The notes: generated from the sequence alone by a model not told the origin. A DNA stretch of 64,000 nucleotides from Mesostigma viride (GCA_009746045.1 RPFO01000392.1:2595060-2659059), one strand, 5' to 3'. Counted from the stretch's first letter, positions 1 through 9,694 are shown. A program made the numbers and translations.

Positions 1-1144
1 ACTCCATAAATGTCATTTTTCCCGTAAGGAGACACAACCCGTGAAGAAGATTAGCTTCATGCCATGATTATTCGTTGCCGTGGCTGGTCGCGTCAACAGA
101 AACCGCCTGGGAATCACAACCATGGCATAACGCTCCCCTCATTGTCCCCCGTCGCGTAGAAAAGAAAGGTTGAGCCGGTTGTTGCCATCAACAGCATGCT
201 TCCAGTAGAAACGAGGATCCGGCATCTTGCTGGGCATAGCACCAGGAGACCAACTTCGGACGCAGACGACAAGTTTATCTTCAGGAGACCGCCGCAGGAA
301 TTCCTGACATCGCTATCAATCCACGTGCGGTTTTTCCCACCCAATTCGCTTATCGATCATTGTCAGGATTGTGGCAGGTCGACCCCGCTCTTTTCCTGCA
401 CAACAATATCCTTGCCTTCACCTCATCAGGCAGCTTTCGAAGGCATGGGGTCCAAGAGAGCAGCAATGGCCGGGACGTCTTAGCTCATGATTGTGGGCCA
501 GTGGGAAGGTGCCCTGGCTTTAGGCTTGTCACGGGCAATGGTATTTTGTGGACATAAAACATCCCATCCTTCCGCTTTGCAATCACAACTCGCCATCACA
601 ATTCGTCTTCTTGGATTATGTCTGTTTTTTTGCCTTGATGATAGCGCTGAACCGCAACCATCGCACCAGAATTCCCGGCGCTCTGTTCTGCTCTGAGCCA
701 CGTAGCGGGCGCCATAACGCGAAGGCTCCATGCTCCACCATGATCAGCCCATGATTGAATTGCGGCACGCAGCGGCGACCCAGGATTCCCAAGGCCCCGT
801 CGGCATATTCTTGGCAAGAGATCGCAATCCCCTCCTATGTCCCGTGGAGCGTCCCTGTGCAATGAGACACAATAGCAAGTGTAGTGTGTGAACAAGACTA
901 AGTGAGACAGCAACAACATGGAATGAGTTCGAGCAACGTTTATCAACCTTAACCTCGGGACCCTATAAAAACCCAATAACCGTAGCCGACCCATAACCGT
1001 TCACCCACTGGTTACTTGAGACGGTGAGGGCTAACTAACCCCTTATTTGATGCATACAACATTAAATTATATGTATATTTATACACCAAACTAATTTCAT
1101 GGGGTAATGTAATCGAGAGGCGCATCAACACATGATGCGCGCAT
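1..1144. other. Host non-coding DNA, no gene seen
   Basis: I see no convincing coding region: open frames are short, lie in conflicting frames and show no recognisable domain. No RNA gene could be recognised by eye. The last ~130 bases are AT-rich and lead into the tandem repeat. Confidence 0.5.
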
Positions 1145-2010
1145 TCTTCTAACAAGCAATTACCTTGCGCACGGGGCAGTCAGTAAGGCGGCCGTTGTGG
1201 GGGGGCTGAGCCCCGGCGCGGCGCCGACGCCAGCCCCGCTGTTGGGACCGGGCAGCTCGCAAAGCCGCTGCCGCTGGTGCGGCTGCCAGGGATGCGATTG
1301 TCAGCGCCGGGCACGGATGTGCCAGGCTCGCTGCTGAGCGGGGACAGTGGCGTGCAGGCAAAGGCACGCAAACGACGCAGTTTGGTCCACATGGGTGCCT
1401 TAGTCCGAAAGCCCAAGTGCTTTACTCCATACCTAACGCCACGCACATCACACGATGAACATAAATGTGTCAGGTTGGCATTGCCGCGTGGCCAAGGGGC
1501 TGTCTCTTCTAACAAGCAATTACCTTGCGCACGGGACAGTCGGTAAGGCGGCCGTTGGGGGGGCTGAGCCAGGCGCGGGCGCGACGCCAGCCCCGCTGTT
1601 GGACCGGGGCAGCTCGCAAAGCCGCTGCCGTGGTGCGGCTGCCAGGGATGCGATTGTCAGCGCCGGGCACGGATGTGCCAGGCTCGCTGCTGAGCGGACA
1701 GTGCGCTGCAGGGCAAAGCACGCAAACGACGCAGAGTTTGGTCCAATTGGGTGCCTTAGTCCGAAAGCCAGTGCCTTACTCCATACCTAACGCCACGCAT
1801 CATCACACGATGAACATAATGATGTCAGGGTGGCATGCCGCGTGGCCAAGGGGGCTGTCTCTTTCTAACAAGCAATTACCTGCGCACGGGTCAGTCAGTT
1901 AACGGCGGCCGTTGTGGGGGGGGCTGAGCCCAGGCGCGGGCACGACGCCAACCCGCTGGTTGGACCGGGGCAGCTCGCAAAGCCGCCGCTGTTGAGCAGG
2001 GATGGCGCGC
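1145..2010. repeat. Tandem repeat, ~358-bp unit, about 2.4 copies
   Basis: The phrase CTTCTAACAAGCAATTACC recurs near 1145, 1505 and 1864, each time followed by GCGCACGG, a GGCGGCCGTTG block, a run of G and CTGAGCC. The first two units continue with a shared GCCAGGGATGCGATTGTCAG segment and end in CCATACCTAACGCCACGCA; the third is cut short near 2010. Copies differ by many one-base indels in G and C runs. This is seen directly. Whether it is part of a satellite or a transposon end is unknown. Confidence 0.85.
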
Positions 2011-3050
2011 GAGGCAAATGACGCAGGTTTGATCCGCAATAAGAGAGCTCGCCAGTGCCGCAGCAAATGATTCGAGTCGCGTAACACCTTACACTAGCAC
2101 GAAGGTTCAGGAGTTTGCTCAAGTAATGCGAAAAAAAATTTTGCGTTGGTCAAATCCATAAAAAAACCGAGCCATCACTGCCTTTCATTACCTGTTTTCC
2201 CTTTCGCCTTGAAAGCCGTGGCGCCTTGTCTTAGCACAAATACTGGGCGCAGTATTAGACTTCCCTTGTATGCTTTTCTCAGCACAAGTCTTTGGATGGC
2301 GCCGAGGTCTTACACTTGAGTTAGACCCCGCTTGGTGCGCTACCATCGTTGTTCTTCGACCCCATGCATTTCACGACCACTGGTCGAGCTTGTGGGGATG
2401 GCGGCGAAGAGGTAAGTGGATGCCCATGATCGCACTTGAAGCTGGCAGTCGGCCAGACACTAGTGGCTGCTAGTGTCATCGATCTGCACTGCCCTTGCCC
2501 CGCGCTCTTGCACCGGAAGAAGACACATAGATGCCATACACATACAAGATCATGAATTAAGCGCAACAACTTTGTTCCTCAAAGCCAGGGACCAGGAAAA
2601 AAAAAAAAAAAAGGTAACTCGGAGGAGGGGCCAAAACAAATGTACTTAACTTATTTGTAGCCCAACTGGTTTTTTTAAACGCAAGTCCGCAGGAGGAACG
2701 GTGCCACATTGAAAAGGTTGCAAATTTGTGGCCCAAGTGCAATACACCCTTAGTACAACGGGCGATAATACGGCTTACCTGAGTCAGCGCGCACTCAACC
2801 AGCCACAGAGTTGCTTCTTCACCTCCTTGACAATTGTCCCTTTGCCCCTGGTGGCATAATGCGCTCTTCGTTGCCGGCATCATCCACACGTCGTCGACGC
2901 ATGCCATCTTGTCCTCGACTTTGCCATCGCCACTCATCTATTGTCGTGGGTCCCTTGTGTCCTTTAAGGGGGCTTGGGAAACCCTTTGTTCCTCCTCCTC
3001 AGTCCCCCTCCTCCTGGCGTGCTGCTCCTCCTCCTCGTTCAACGTCATCG
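2011..3050. other. Host spacer, no gene seen
   Basis: No supported gene. An A-rich run sits near 2598-2613. The frames that stay open at 2811-3050 do so only as lead-ins to the microsatellite. Confidence 0.45.
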
Positions 3051-3057
3051 TGGGTGG

Positions 3058-3218
3058 CGGGTTGTTTGTTGTTGTTGTTGTTGTTGTTGTGTTGTTGTTG
3101 TTGTTGTTGTTTTCGTTGTTGTTGTTGTTGTTTGTTGTTTGTTGTTTGTTTGTTGTGTTGTTGTTGTTGCCTGTTGTGTTGCTGTTGCTGTTGCTTGCTT
3201 TGCGTTGCGTTGTCTTGC

Positions 3219-3274
<56 letters not shown>

Positions 3275-3322
3275 GCTGTTGCTGTTGCTTTGCTGTTGTC
3301 TGTTCGTTGCTGTGCTGTTGCT

Positions 3323-3354
<32 letters not shown>

Positions 3355-3545
3355 CTGTTGCTGTGCTGTTTCTGTGTTGCTGTTGCTGTTTGTTGCTGTG
3401 TTTGTGTTGTTGTTGTTGTTGTTGTGTGTTGTTGTTGTTTGTTGTTGTTTGTTGTTTGTTGTTGCTTGTGTTTGTTGTTGTTGTTTTGTTGTTTGTGGTT
3501 TTTTGTTGTTGTTTTGTTGTGCTGCTTGCTGCTGCTCTGCTGCTT
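3058..3545. repeat. TTG / GCTGTT microsatellite, ~480 bp
   Basis: Long imperfect run of GTT triplets that changes to GCTGTT hexamers in the middle (about 3220-3360) and back to GTT. All three frames of one strand and two of the other stay open (poly-Val/Cys/Leu or poly-Gln/Asn/Thr). These are low-complexity shadows, not genes. The triplet period makes it prone to length change. Confidence 0.95.
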
Positions 3546-4149
3546 GCCGCTGACCAAAGCACCAAAAACACGATAATCCTGGCGACCAAGCATGAAGATA
3601 GCCAGGCGTATCCAGGAACCCTTATAAATGTGGTCATCTGAGCCGCGCCTGTCTTTGCCATGGCCACCACATGAACTGCTTTCCACCCTGCCAGCAAGGG
3701 CGTGGCTTGACACGTTTTTCGTGTGCCTTGATGAAAGCGCACCACGAACAGACCACGCCATTTGCCGAGGTTGGACTTGAAACATAGCACGCCAAATAAG
3801 AACGTGCATATGACCGGTTGATAAACTTGTCCCCCAAAGCAACAAATCAATTTTGCTGCACCAGAACACAGGTAGCAAAAAAAAAAAAAGAAAAAAACAT
3901 TAACATCATTTAAATCCTTTTCTCTAGCAAAAAATACTCACCTTAAAAACTATGCAAGCTAAAAAACAATCATAACAAAAATCACTACCAACAAAGAAAC
4001 CATGTGTGTGGAGCCAGTATGGTGTTGGCGGATTTTGGGGGCCCGGCTGGTCTACCCAACCCAATATACTTATCATTGCCATGCACATCCTGCTTATTAA
4101 GAACAACAAGCTCGCATGCAAGCAAGGTGCAAATATAGCTAACCTTTTC
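3546..4149. other. Host spacer and left flank of the viral block
   Basis: Moderately AT-rich DNA with A-runs near 3875-3896 and no supported gene. The change to GC-rich, gene-dense sequence falls at about 4140-4155, inside the 3' part of the first viral ORF, so this is the likely left junction. No target-site duplication or terminal repeat was recognisable against the right junction near 29590. Confidence 0.5.
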
Positions 4150-5790
4150 AGGAGAACCGCATTCCGTGTCCAACCCTATCACCCCGCTGCTCTTCATGGA
4201 CCGTATCTGTCTCGAAACAGGAGTCCACACGCCCGTTTTGACCGCCACGTTGCAATTCGCCAAGAACAATCCGAGCGCGTTGCCATCCGAAACGGGGGTC
4301 GATCCCAGCGTCTCCCACGGGACGTTTTTCAAGGCTTTCGAGGCGTTGGATCTCCACGTCTGAGGATCGCGTGTCGACCGCGAACGGATCGCGGCGGCCG
4401 TCCCGTCCACGTAAATCTCCGTCACCCATTTCCTCGGGAACATCTTTTCGTACTTCGGGTCGCGGGCTTTGCGCTTCACCATCTCGTCCCAACACACCTC
4501 GCCCCTCACCGCCTTCCCTTGCGTGAAAGTGGGGACTTCCACCACGATATTACGCAGACGATGGGACTTTATGAGATAGTTCGTCCCGGGCGGGAGGACG
4601 ATCTCCTTCTGGTCCTCGTGGCCGCCGATCGGCCAGAGGCAGAGGGCCGGCGTCCCGGGCAGCACGTGGATGACCTTGATGCAACAATCCCTCGTCTTGT
4701 CGAACTGGCTGGCGGTGAAGTACTCGTCGTACAGGAATTTGACCGCCACGGAGGGGTCGATCGAAACAGAGACGGGGTAAGGGTTCTGAAACACGTCCCG
4801 GGTCCCCTTCCTCGGCATGTAGTACTCGTTCGTCACCCCCCTGTACACCACCATCTCTCGCCGAAGGGGCGGCGCTTCTCGCAGGATCCTCGCCAGCTCC
4901 TCCGCGTACGTCGTCAGGACGTAGTTCTTCTTGAAAGAAAGATCCAGGTGGCTGTAGATCCACTTCGACAACAGGTACAGGATGTCCATGAACCGATGGT
5001 CCAGTGTGGCGATCTTTCGGACCACCTGCTCCCAGCTCGACAACGCCGCGAGCTCCTCGGCGAGTGGTTTGCCAACCGGCGTCTCGACCTCTTTGTCCTG
5101 CGCGCGCGCCGACAGGTGACTCGCCAGAGCGGCGCGCAGTCCCTGCACGTCCGGCCGTTTGCGAAAGAGGTCGCCGGCGTCGAGCTTGTCGAAAGGCCTT
5201 CCGTTCAATCCGCGTTCGCACAAACGAACCACGGCCGGCCAAAGAGGATCGACGTACTTGGACAGCGGCTTCACGTAGCCGTCTTTCTCGTCCTCGATAT
5301 CGATCTCTCTTTGCCTCTGAAGATTCATCGCCCCGTTCCCGTTCGTGAACGACGCCCCGTTGTACGTGTAATCCATCACGATGATAAAGTCCAACCGGCC
5401 CAGCGTTCGGAGGTAACTCAGGCAAGCATTATACCACTCCATATCGATCAGGTCGGACATGTCGCCCTTCACGTACCCGGGCATGGCCTGAAACACGGGG
5501 TCGAGGAGGCTGTGGCTGAACGTGTCTATTTCCAGCTTGCGGGGGGTCCATTTGATGGGATACGCGAGCGCCATCGCGGACCGGATATAGGAAGGCCCGT
5601 CCAACCTGGGAAACTCCAACGAGACGACCCCCGTCTTGAACTCGGGCACGCGGCTGAACGTCTCGTCCCCGCTCGACTTGCAAAACCGTCTGTGCTCGTC
5701 GTCGACGTACCTCGAGTCGATCTGAGAACGGATCGCTTTCACCTTGTCCATCATCCGCTTCTTGGCTTTGTCGCTCAGTTCCGGCGCCAT
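3985..5790 (-). CDS. ADP-ribosyltransferase-like protein, 3' end runs into host DNA
   Basis: About 601 residues from the ATG at 5790; a longer frame back to 6162 overlaps the next gene and lacks an ATG. The C-terminal half has the layout of the R-S-E class of ADP-ribosyltransferases: VVYRGV (Arg317), then an SVS segment after NPYP, then QKEIVLPPGT (Gln394-x-Glu396). That fold moves ADP-ribose from NAD+ onto a target. The QxE form, instead of ExE, is the one known in C3-type enzymes; the target here cannot be told. The N-terminal ~300 residues match nothing I know. The last ~50 residues (below about 4150) look like translated host DNA, so the viral reading frame probably lost its true end at the junction. 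It is the outermost viral gene on this side. Confidence 0.7.
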   Translation of the reverse strand: MAPELSDKAKKRMMDKVKAIRSQIDSRYVDDEHRRFCKSSGDETFSRVPEFKTGVVSLEFPRLDGPSYIRSAMALAYPIKWTPRKLEIDTFSHSLLDPVFQAMPGYVKGDMSDLIDMEWYNACLSYLRTLGRLDFIIVMDYTYNGASFTNGNGAMNLQRQREIDIEDEKDGYVKPLSKYVDPLWPAVVRLCERGLNGRPFDKLDAGDLFRKRPDVQGLRAALASHLSARAQDKEVETPVGKPLAEELAALSSWEQVVRKIATLDHRFMDILYLLSKWIYSHLDLSFKKNYVLTTYAEELARILREAPPLRREMVVYRGVTNEYYMPRKGTRDVFQNPYPVSVSIDPSVAVKFLYDEYFTASQFDKTRDCCIKVIHVLPGTPALCLWPIGGHEDQKEIVLPPGTNYLIKSHRLRNIVVEVPTFTQGKAVRGEVCWDEMVKRKARDPKYEKMFPRKWVTEIYVDGTAAAIRSRSTRDPQTWRSNASKALKNVPWETLGSTPVSDGNALGLFLANCNVAVKTGVWTPVSRQIRSMKSSGVIGLDTECGSPEKVSYICTLLACELVVLNKQDVHGNDKYIGLGRPAGPPKSANTILAPHTWFLCW

Positions 5791-5837
5791 GCCGCTATAC
5801 CACAAAACGGGAGATAATAGCAACGAGGGTCTCGGAT

Positions 5838-6185
5838 CTACGCCCCCGCCCCCCCACCGATCTCGATCGCCCTGGTCACCACCGTGTCCACCTCCAGGAA
5901 CAAGTGGGTCAGCTCCCCCACGCACAGAAGCAACAACGTCTTCACGGCCGCGTCTCGCGCCGAGAATCCCTTTCTCTTGTACGCACTGTACGCGATGGCG
6001 GCCAACGCGGTGGCTGCCACGTCGAACACCGCGACCCCGCCCACGCGCCAAGACCGCAGACTCGCGAGCGCACTCATTACCATCCGCACACACAACTTCT
6101 GCGACGGACTGGCGAAAACGGCGGTGGACGTCTGCCGCGTGTCCGCGGTGGCCGTCGCGCACTCCGTGCTACTCCGCGCGTGCAT
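5838..6185 (-). CDS. Small membrane protein with GELTHLFLE motif
   Basis: 115 residues from the ATG at 6185. Two hydrophobic stretches (around 50-67 and 80-100) flank a short basic loop (YKRKGFS), and the second ends in GELTHLFLEVDT. Small two-helix proteins with a conserved G-x-L-x-H-x-L/F-x-E core occur in many giant viruses; a related one may be encoded at 16544. Function unknown; virion or internal membrane is a guess. It lies 47 bases upstream of the ADP-ribosyltransferase-like gene on the same strand. Confidence 0.65.
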   Translation of the reverse strand: MHARSSTECATATADTRQTSTAVFASPSQKLCVRMVMSALASLRSWRVGGVAVFDVAATALAAIAYSAYKRKGFSARDAAVKTLLLLCVGELTHLFLEVDTVVTRAIEIGGGAGA

Positions 6186-6255
6186 AAACGCGACATGGCC
6201 TCACTAGGAAAATCGTGATTCGTGGCGTCATGCGAGAAAGTGTAATTTATTAAAA

Positions 6256-6267
6256 TTTATTAATAAA
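6256..6267. terminator. AT palindrome in intergenic spacer
   Basis: TTTATTAATAAA is a perfect 12-base palindrome within an AT-rich spacer (6240-6280) between the 3' end of the KilA-N gene (6304) and the start of the small membrane-protein gene (6185). It resembles the longer palindrome at 21020-21039. A transcript-end role is inferred from hairpin-directed polyadenylation in mimiviruses. Confidence 0.35.
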
Positions 6268-6303
6268 GTTTACTTTATACCTGTGACTCTCCTGCAATGA
6301 CGT

Positions 6304-7373
6304 CTAGTCCCGTGCCGCCTCGATGAGCGATGTTGTTTGGGGACCTCGCGTGAGGAACCTCTCGATGTTCAAAGGACGCGTCAACAGAAGATCGTCTCTC
6401 ATGTCCTGCCTGTTTTTCCTAACAATCTCCTTCGGCGTCGGTCCGGAGGGCGGAGCCACGAACGTGGCCATGTCCCTCTTCACGGACACGGCGATTTCGT
6501 GCAAGTCCGTGTTACCCCCGCGGCCTCGGCGCGTCTCATGACCTTGCGCATGAAGTAATCGACGTTCTCCAGCTGCTCGTCGTTCATCATGTCCCTCGCG
6601 CTCCCGCTCTTGACACCGTTCAGCCTCTTCAGAGACCCCGCGTCCTCCCCCGTGGCGGCCTCGCACGCCTTGTCTCCCAAGAACATCATGACCTTTCCCA
6701 CGCGTTCTTTGGGGACGGTGGAGGTAACGAAATCGCCGAGTCTGTGCTGGGTGTCCTTGGCGATCACGCGCATGCTGGGAGGCAGCGTTCGGATGGGCTC
6801 GACGTAGTTGGGACGCTTCCTGTGCACGCCCAGCTCCGTGTTGATGGCCACCGTGGTCGTGGTCCCGTGGACGGCGTCGTGGGCGTCTCGCACGACCTCC
6901 ATCATGGTGATGTCGCCGGCCAGGATGCGGTCCACCCAATCCATGGCCTGGACGGCGAAGTCCGGACTGATCCACATGGCGAGAGGGTTCACCAGCTTGG
7001 GGTGGATCCACACGCCTCGGTCGTCGTTCTGACCACCCTTCACGACGTCCACAACCTTCGAGGTGGTCGGACCCCCGATCCGATCCCCGACGAGGTCAAC
7101 ACAGTATGTTGTTGACCTCTCAAGGGCCGATATGAAGGCCTTCGAACCATCAAGACGAAACCAACTCTCGAAGCGCTTCTTCCCGTTCGATGCCGCGGCA
7201 GTAAAGTCTTGGGCGTGGATCATTTTGTCGGTCTTCCTGACTTTTATCTCCTTAGCAGGGTCCACTTCGAACAACGTACACGGCTTCAGCGTGAATTTCA
7301 TAAAATCGTCGGTGTCACTCGCCAGGTTGAAGAGAGCGTGGGTGAAAGGGGCGTCACGACGTGCGACCTCCAT
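6304..7373 (-). CDS. KilA-N domain protein, one frameshift
   Basis: Starts at ATG 7373. Residues ~65-150 form a KilA-N DNA-binding domain: WFRLDGSKAFISALE, then GVWIHPKLVNPLAMWISPDF and MDWVDRILAG, close to the family signature. KilA-N proteins are common in large DNA viruses and bind nucleic acid. After ~290 residues the frame breaks at a run of five C on the plus strand (6515-6519). The next frame carries on with protein-like sequence (HEIAVSVKRDMATF) to a stop at 6304, so one missing base splits a single ~355-residue protein. The first ~120 residues and the promoter are nearly the same as in the gene at 7481-8227, so the two are tandem duplicates with different C-terminal halves. Confidence 0.88.
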
Positions 7374-7418
7374 GGTTGGGAAGAGTTGGTCGTTGGCTTC
7401 TTGTGAAACTCGAGGACC

Positions 7419-7426
7419 TTTTATAC
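7419..7426 (-). promoter_or_regulatory. TATA-like box of KilA-N gene 1
   Basis: TATAAAAG on the minus strand, 46 bases before the ATG at 7373, inside a block (GGCCGCAAAGGGTATAAAAG) also found before the paralogue at 8227. Similar spacing is seen at two other viral genes. Confidence 0.6.
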
Positions 7427-7480
7427 CCTTTGCGGCCGAGCCGTGACGTCATCAGAAAGCGTACGGACAACTGAGATACG

Positions 7481-8227
7481 CTATAGGTCCACGTCGTCAT
7501 AAAAATCCTCGTCCAGTGCGAGTTCGATTCCGCATCCTTCACAAACGTCTTCAATGACGCGGATTTGTCCCGTGTTTACCTTGCCAGTCCGAAAGATGAA
7601 TAAACGTTTTTCGTAGTCTGGAAAGTAATGACCATACGCCATGAGTTGCCCGACGCCCTTTATCCAATCTTTTACTTCTTTCACCTCGACGATCACGGGC
7701 GGGTCGTGGGTGACGATATCAATCATGCCAGCAGGACATCGAACTTCGCATTCGCTCCCCCTCATAGCCATCGCCACTCGCTCTTGAACAGGCAACTCTT
7801 TTTGTTTGGTCGCGGGTAGTTGAGCCCATTCGATGACCTTATCAATCAGTTTGGCGTGGATCCACACGCCTCGCCAGTCATTTGGGCCGGTTGTAACGAG
7901 GTCCACGACTTTGGGAGGGGTCGGACCCCCGATCCGATCCCCGACGAGGTCAACACAGTATGTTGTTGACCTCTCAAGAGCCGATATGAAGGCCTTTGAA
8001 CCGTCGAGCCTAAACCAGTTCTCGAAGCGCTTCTTCCCGTTCGAGGCCGCGGTTGTCAAGTCTTGGCCATGAATCATTCGGTCGCTCTTTCGGACCTTGA
8101 TTTCCTTCGCCGGGTCCACGTCCAGAATTGGACATGGTTTCAACGCAAACATCCAAAAAGTGTCGGTCTCTCTCGCCAGGTTGAAGAGAGCGTGGGTGAA
8201 AGGGGCGTTACAACGTGCGACCTCCAT
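7481..8227 (-). CDS. KilA-N / PD-(D/E)XK nuclease-like fusion protein
   Basis: 248 residues from ATG 8227. Residues 1-127 mirror the neighbour at 6304-7373, including WFRLDGSKAFISALE and GVWIH, but the KilA-N domain stops there. Residues ~150-215 instead carry a restriction-endonuclease-like core: MIDIVT (Asp170), VIVEVKEVK (Glu181, Lys183) and GQLMAYGHYFPDYEKRLFIF, the order of the PD-(D/E)XK fold. Such KilA-N plus nuclease proteins are known in several giant virus families. A DNA-targeted nuclease is the likely role. The pair shows domain swapping behind a common N-terminal module. Confidence 0.85.
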   Translation of the reverse strand: MEVARCNAPFTHALFNLARETDTFWMFALKPCPILDVDPAKEIKVRKSDRMIHGQDLTTAASNGKKRFENWFRLDGSKAFISALERSTTYCVDLVGDRIGGPTPPKVVDLVTTGPNDWRGVWIHAKLIDKVIEWAQLPATKQKELPVQERVAMAMRGSECEVRCPAGMIDIVTHDPPVIVEVKEVKDWIKGVGQLMAYGHYFPDYEKRLFIFRTGKVNTGQIRVIEDVCEGCGIELALDEDFYDDVDL

Positions 8228-8271
8228 GGCTGGGAAGAGACGGTCGTTGGCTCCTTGTGAAACTCGAAGAG

Positions 8272-8279
8272 CTTTTATA
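8272..8279 (-). promoter_or_regulatory. TATA-like box of KilA-N gene 2
   Basis: TATAAAAG on the minus strand, 45 bases before ATG 8227, in the same duplicated promoter block as at 7419-7426. Confidence 0.6.
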
Positions 8280-8352
8280 CCCTTTGCGGCCGAGCCGTGA
8301 CGTCAGCGAAAAAAAAATGTATGATGAACTTGTATACTAGTACCATCCAATC

Positions 8353-8478
8353 ATGGCGTTACCGAAGCGCGACAAGAAGGGCCGGTTCGTGAAGAAGAGC
8401 CACGGCGCCAGGGCCGGCGTCAGGCGCAGACGACGCACGCACCGTCCCCACGATTTCTGGACCGCCTTCTCCTTTTGA
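8353..8478 (+). CDS. Small very basic protein
   Basis: 41 residues from ATG 8353 to TGA at 8476-8478. It is rich in Lys and Arg (KRDKKGRFVKK, then GVRRRRRTHRPH) and ends in an aromatic tail, DFWTAFSF. Such tiny basic proteins in viruses are often DNA-condensing or packaged, but there is no family match by eye. It is divergent from the KilA-N/nuclease gene, with a clean 126-base spacer. Coding status rests on good codon use, a compact fit between neighbours and composition. Confidence 0.5.
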   Translation: MALPKRDKKGRFVKKSHGARAGVRRRRRTHRPHDFWTAFSF

Positions 8479-8559
8479 TCCGGCTGACGTGGAGTTAACT
8501 TAAAAAGGGCGGAAGTGCATACGGGCGCTCTAGTGCCGTACCTTCTGCCGAGTCGTCTC

Positions 8560-8567
8560 TATAAAAA
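8560..8567 (+). promoter_or_regulatory. TATA-like box
   Basis: TATAAAAA, 64 bases before the ATG at 8624 of the EsV-1-7-like gene. The spacing is longer than the 45-48 bases of other viral genes here, so this is less certain. Confidence 0.4.
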
Positions 8568-8623
8568 AGCACGAGCGAGGCGCTGGACCGCGCACGACGT
8601 ACGAGACGCTGGACCTTGCCACC

Positions 8624-9309
8624 ATGGCCGTCTCCCACCCCATCGTCGGGTGCTACATGGACATGAAGCCCACGGACCTCCCGTGGCTGAGAGCCGTGGG
8701 GGTCTCCTTCGTAAAGTCGTGTTCCGCCCCGGGCTGTGATTGCAAGGCCGGGTACGCGTTCCAAGACAACCCGACCGGCAGTGTGCGGTGCGGGAGACAC
8801 AAAGTCCGAGGCATGGTCGTCGTGGAAGACGCGCGGTTCTCCGCCGAGTGCGTTCCCATCCCGCATCCGGGGTGGGAAGGCCGCTTCGGCCTGCAAGTCG
8901 TCCACGAAGGCCGGCTGTTCGACCCGTTCGGACCGTGTCTCCCTCTCCCCCCTCCCAACTCGGGCTGTGACACGCACCCGTTGGGGTGCCTCAAGGCGCC
9001 CATGTACGTGAGAGGCAACGAGTCCTCCGAGCGCCAAAGAGCGAAGGCGACGGCGTCCAAGGTCGAGCAACTAGAAGACCGCGTGAACCGGTTGGAGTCG
9101 CTGTTGGAAACCGCGTTGGCGCGTGTCGCCACGCTCGAGTGCGCCACGAAACGAGCCAGGGAAGTGTCGCCCGTCGAAAACTTGACGAGCGCCGACCCGG
9201 ACGATTACATCCGCGGACTGCTCGGTTCCAAGCGGAAAACGACTCCTCCTACCGGGGGGGCGACGAGGACTTCGAAGAAGAGTTCGCTAGAGCGCTCACG
9301 CAGTCGTAA
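8624..9309 (+). CDS. EsV-1-7-like cysteine-rich protein with coiled coil, one frameshift
   Basis: Starts at ATG 8624 in a good context (CCACCATGG). Residues 33-70 show Cys33-x4-Cys38, a 17-residue gap, Cys56-x2-His59 and then KVRGMVVVEDA. This order matches the EsV-1-7 motif (C-x4-C-x16-C-x2-H followed by a GMV-type segment), first named from a brown-algal phaeovirus and spread among algae. A heptad-like segment (VEQLEDRVNRLESLLE, ~150-185) suggests dimerisation. A run of seven G (9254-9260) breaks the frame: read on, the ORF runs uselessly to 9511; in the next frame it ends at 9309 with an acidic tail (DEDFEEEFARALTQS). One missing G is the simplest reading. The role is probably regulatory or protein-binding, by analogy only. 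Confidence 0.7.
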
Positions 9310-9637
9310 CGGAGGGTTCCCTGTACACTGGCTTCGAGGGCCGGAAGTGGAAAAACGCGACGAGGGAGACGTAGATACCGAACACGCCCAACGACGTGAA
9401 CGTCATCATCGCGAGTATCTTCGCCGCTTTGCGGTACTTTTGGACGCGCATCTGTATGGTGGCGGCGACCCCGGCCGGGTCCGACTCTCTCTGGTCTTGC
9501 ATATCCACTAACCATTCCGAAGGGCCTCGTTTTGCCGTCCGTCCCGTCAGCAGGGACGAGACGCCGGACGCGATTGTGGCAACTGCGCATAGTATCAGGA
9601 TTGTGATGACGTACTTCGGTTCTGTGAACGCTTTCAT
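9296..9637 (-). CDS. Two-helix membrane protein
   Basis: 113 residues from ATG 9637. Hydrophobic helices at ~10-30 (VITILILCAVATIASGV) and ~75-95 (ILAMMTFTSLGVFGIYVSLV) surround a polar middle (SEWLVDMQDQRESDPAG). It overlaps the 3' end of the EsV-1-7-like gene by 14 bases. No family recognised; a virion or host-membrane protein is possible. Confidence 0.6.
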   Translation of the reverse strand: MKAFTEPKYVITILILCAVATIASGVSSLLTGRTAKRGPSEWLVDMQDQRESDPAGVAATIQMRVQKYRKAAKILAMMTFTSLGVFGIYVSLVAFFHFRPSKPVYREPSVTTA

Positions 9638-9694
9638 CGCCGTGACATGTACTATACATTTTGTTAAATAATAATATCGAAGTCGTTTGTAAAC

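Noticed and set aside
2811-3878. Long Cys/Leu/Val or Gln/Asn/Thr-rich ORFs on both strands
   Set aside because: They are translations of the TTG/GCTGTT microsatellite; several frames are open at once because the repeat is a triplet.
4006-5817. 603-residue plus-strand ORF opposite the ADP-ribosyltransferase-like gene
   Set aside because: Arg/Pro/His-rich shadow of the minus-strand gene; no motif.
5791-6162. N-terminal extension of the ADP-ribosyltransferase-like ORF
   Set aside because: No ATG, Arg/Gly-rich shadow composition, and it overlaps the membrane-protein gene at 5838-6185.
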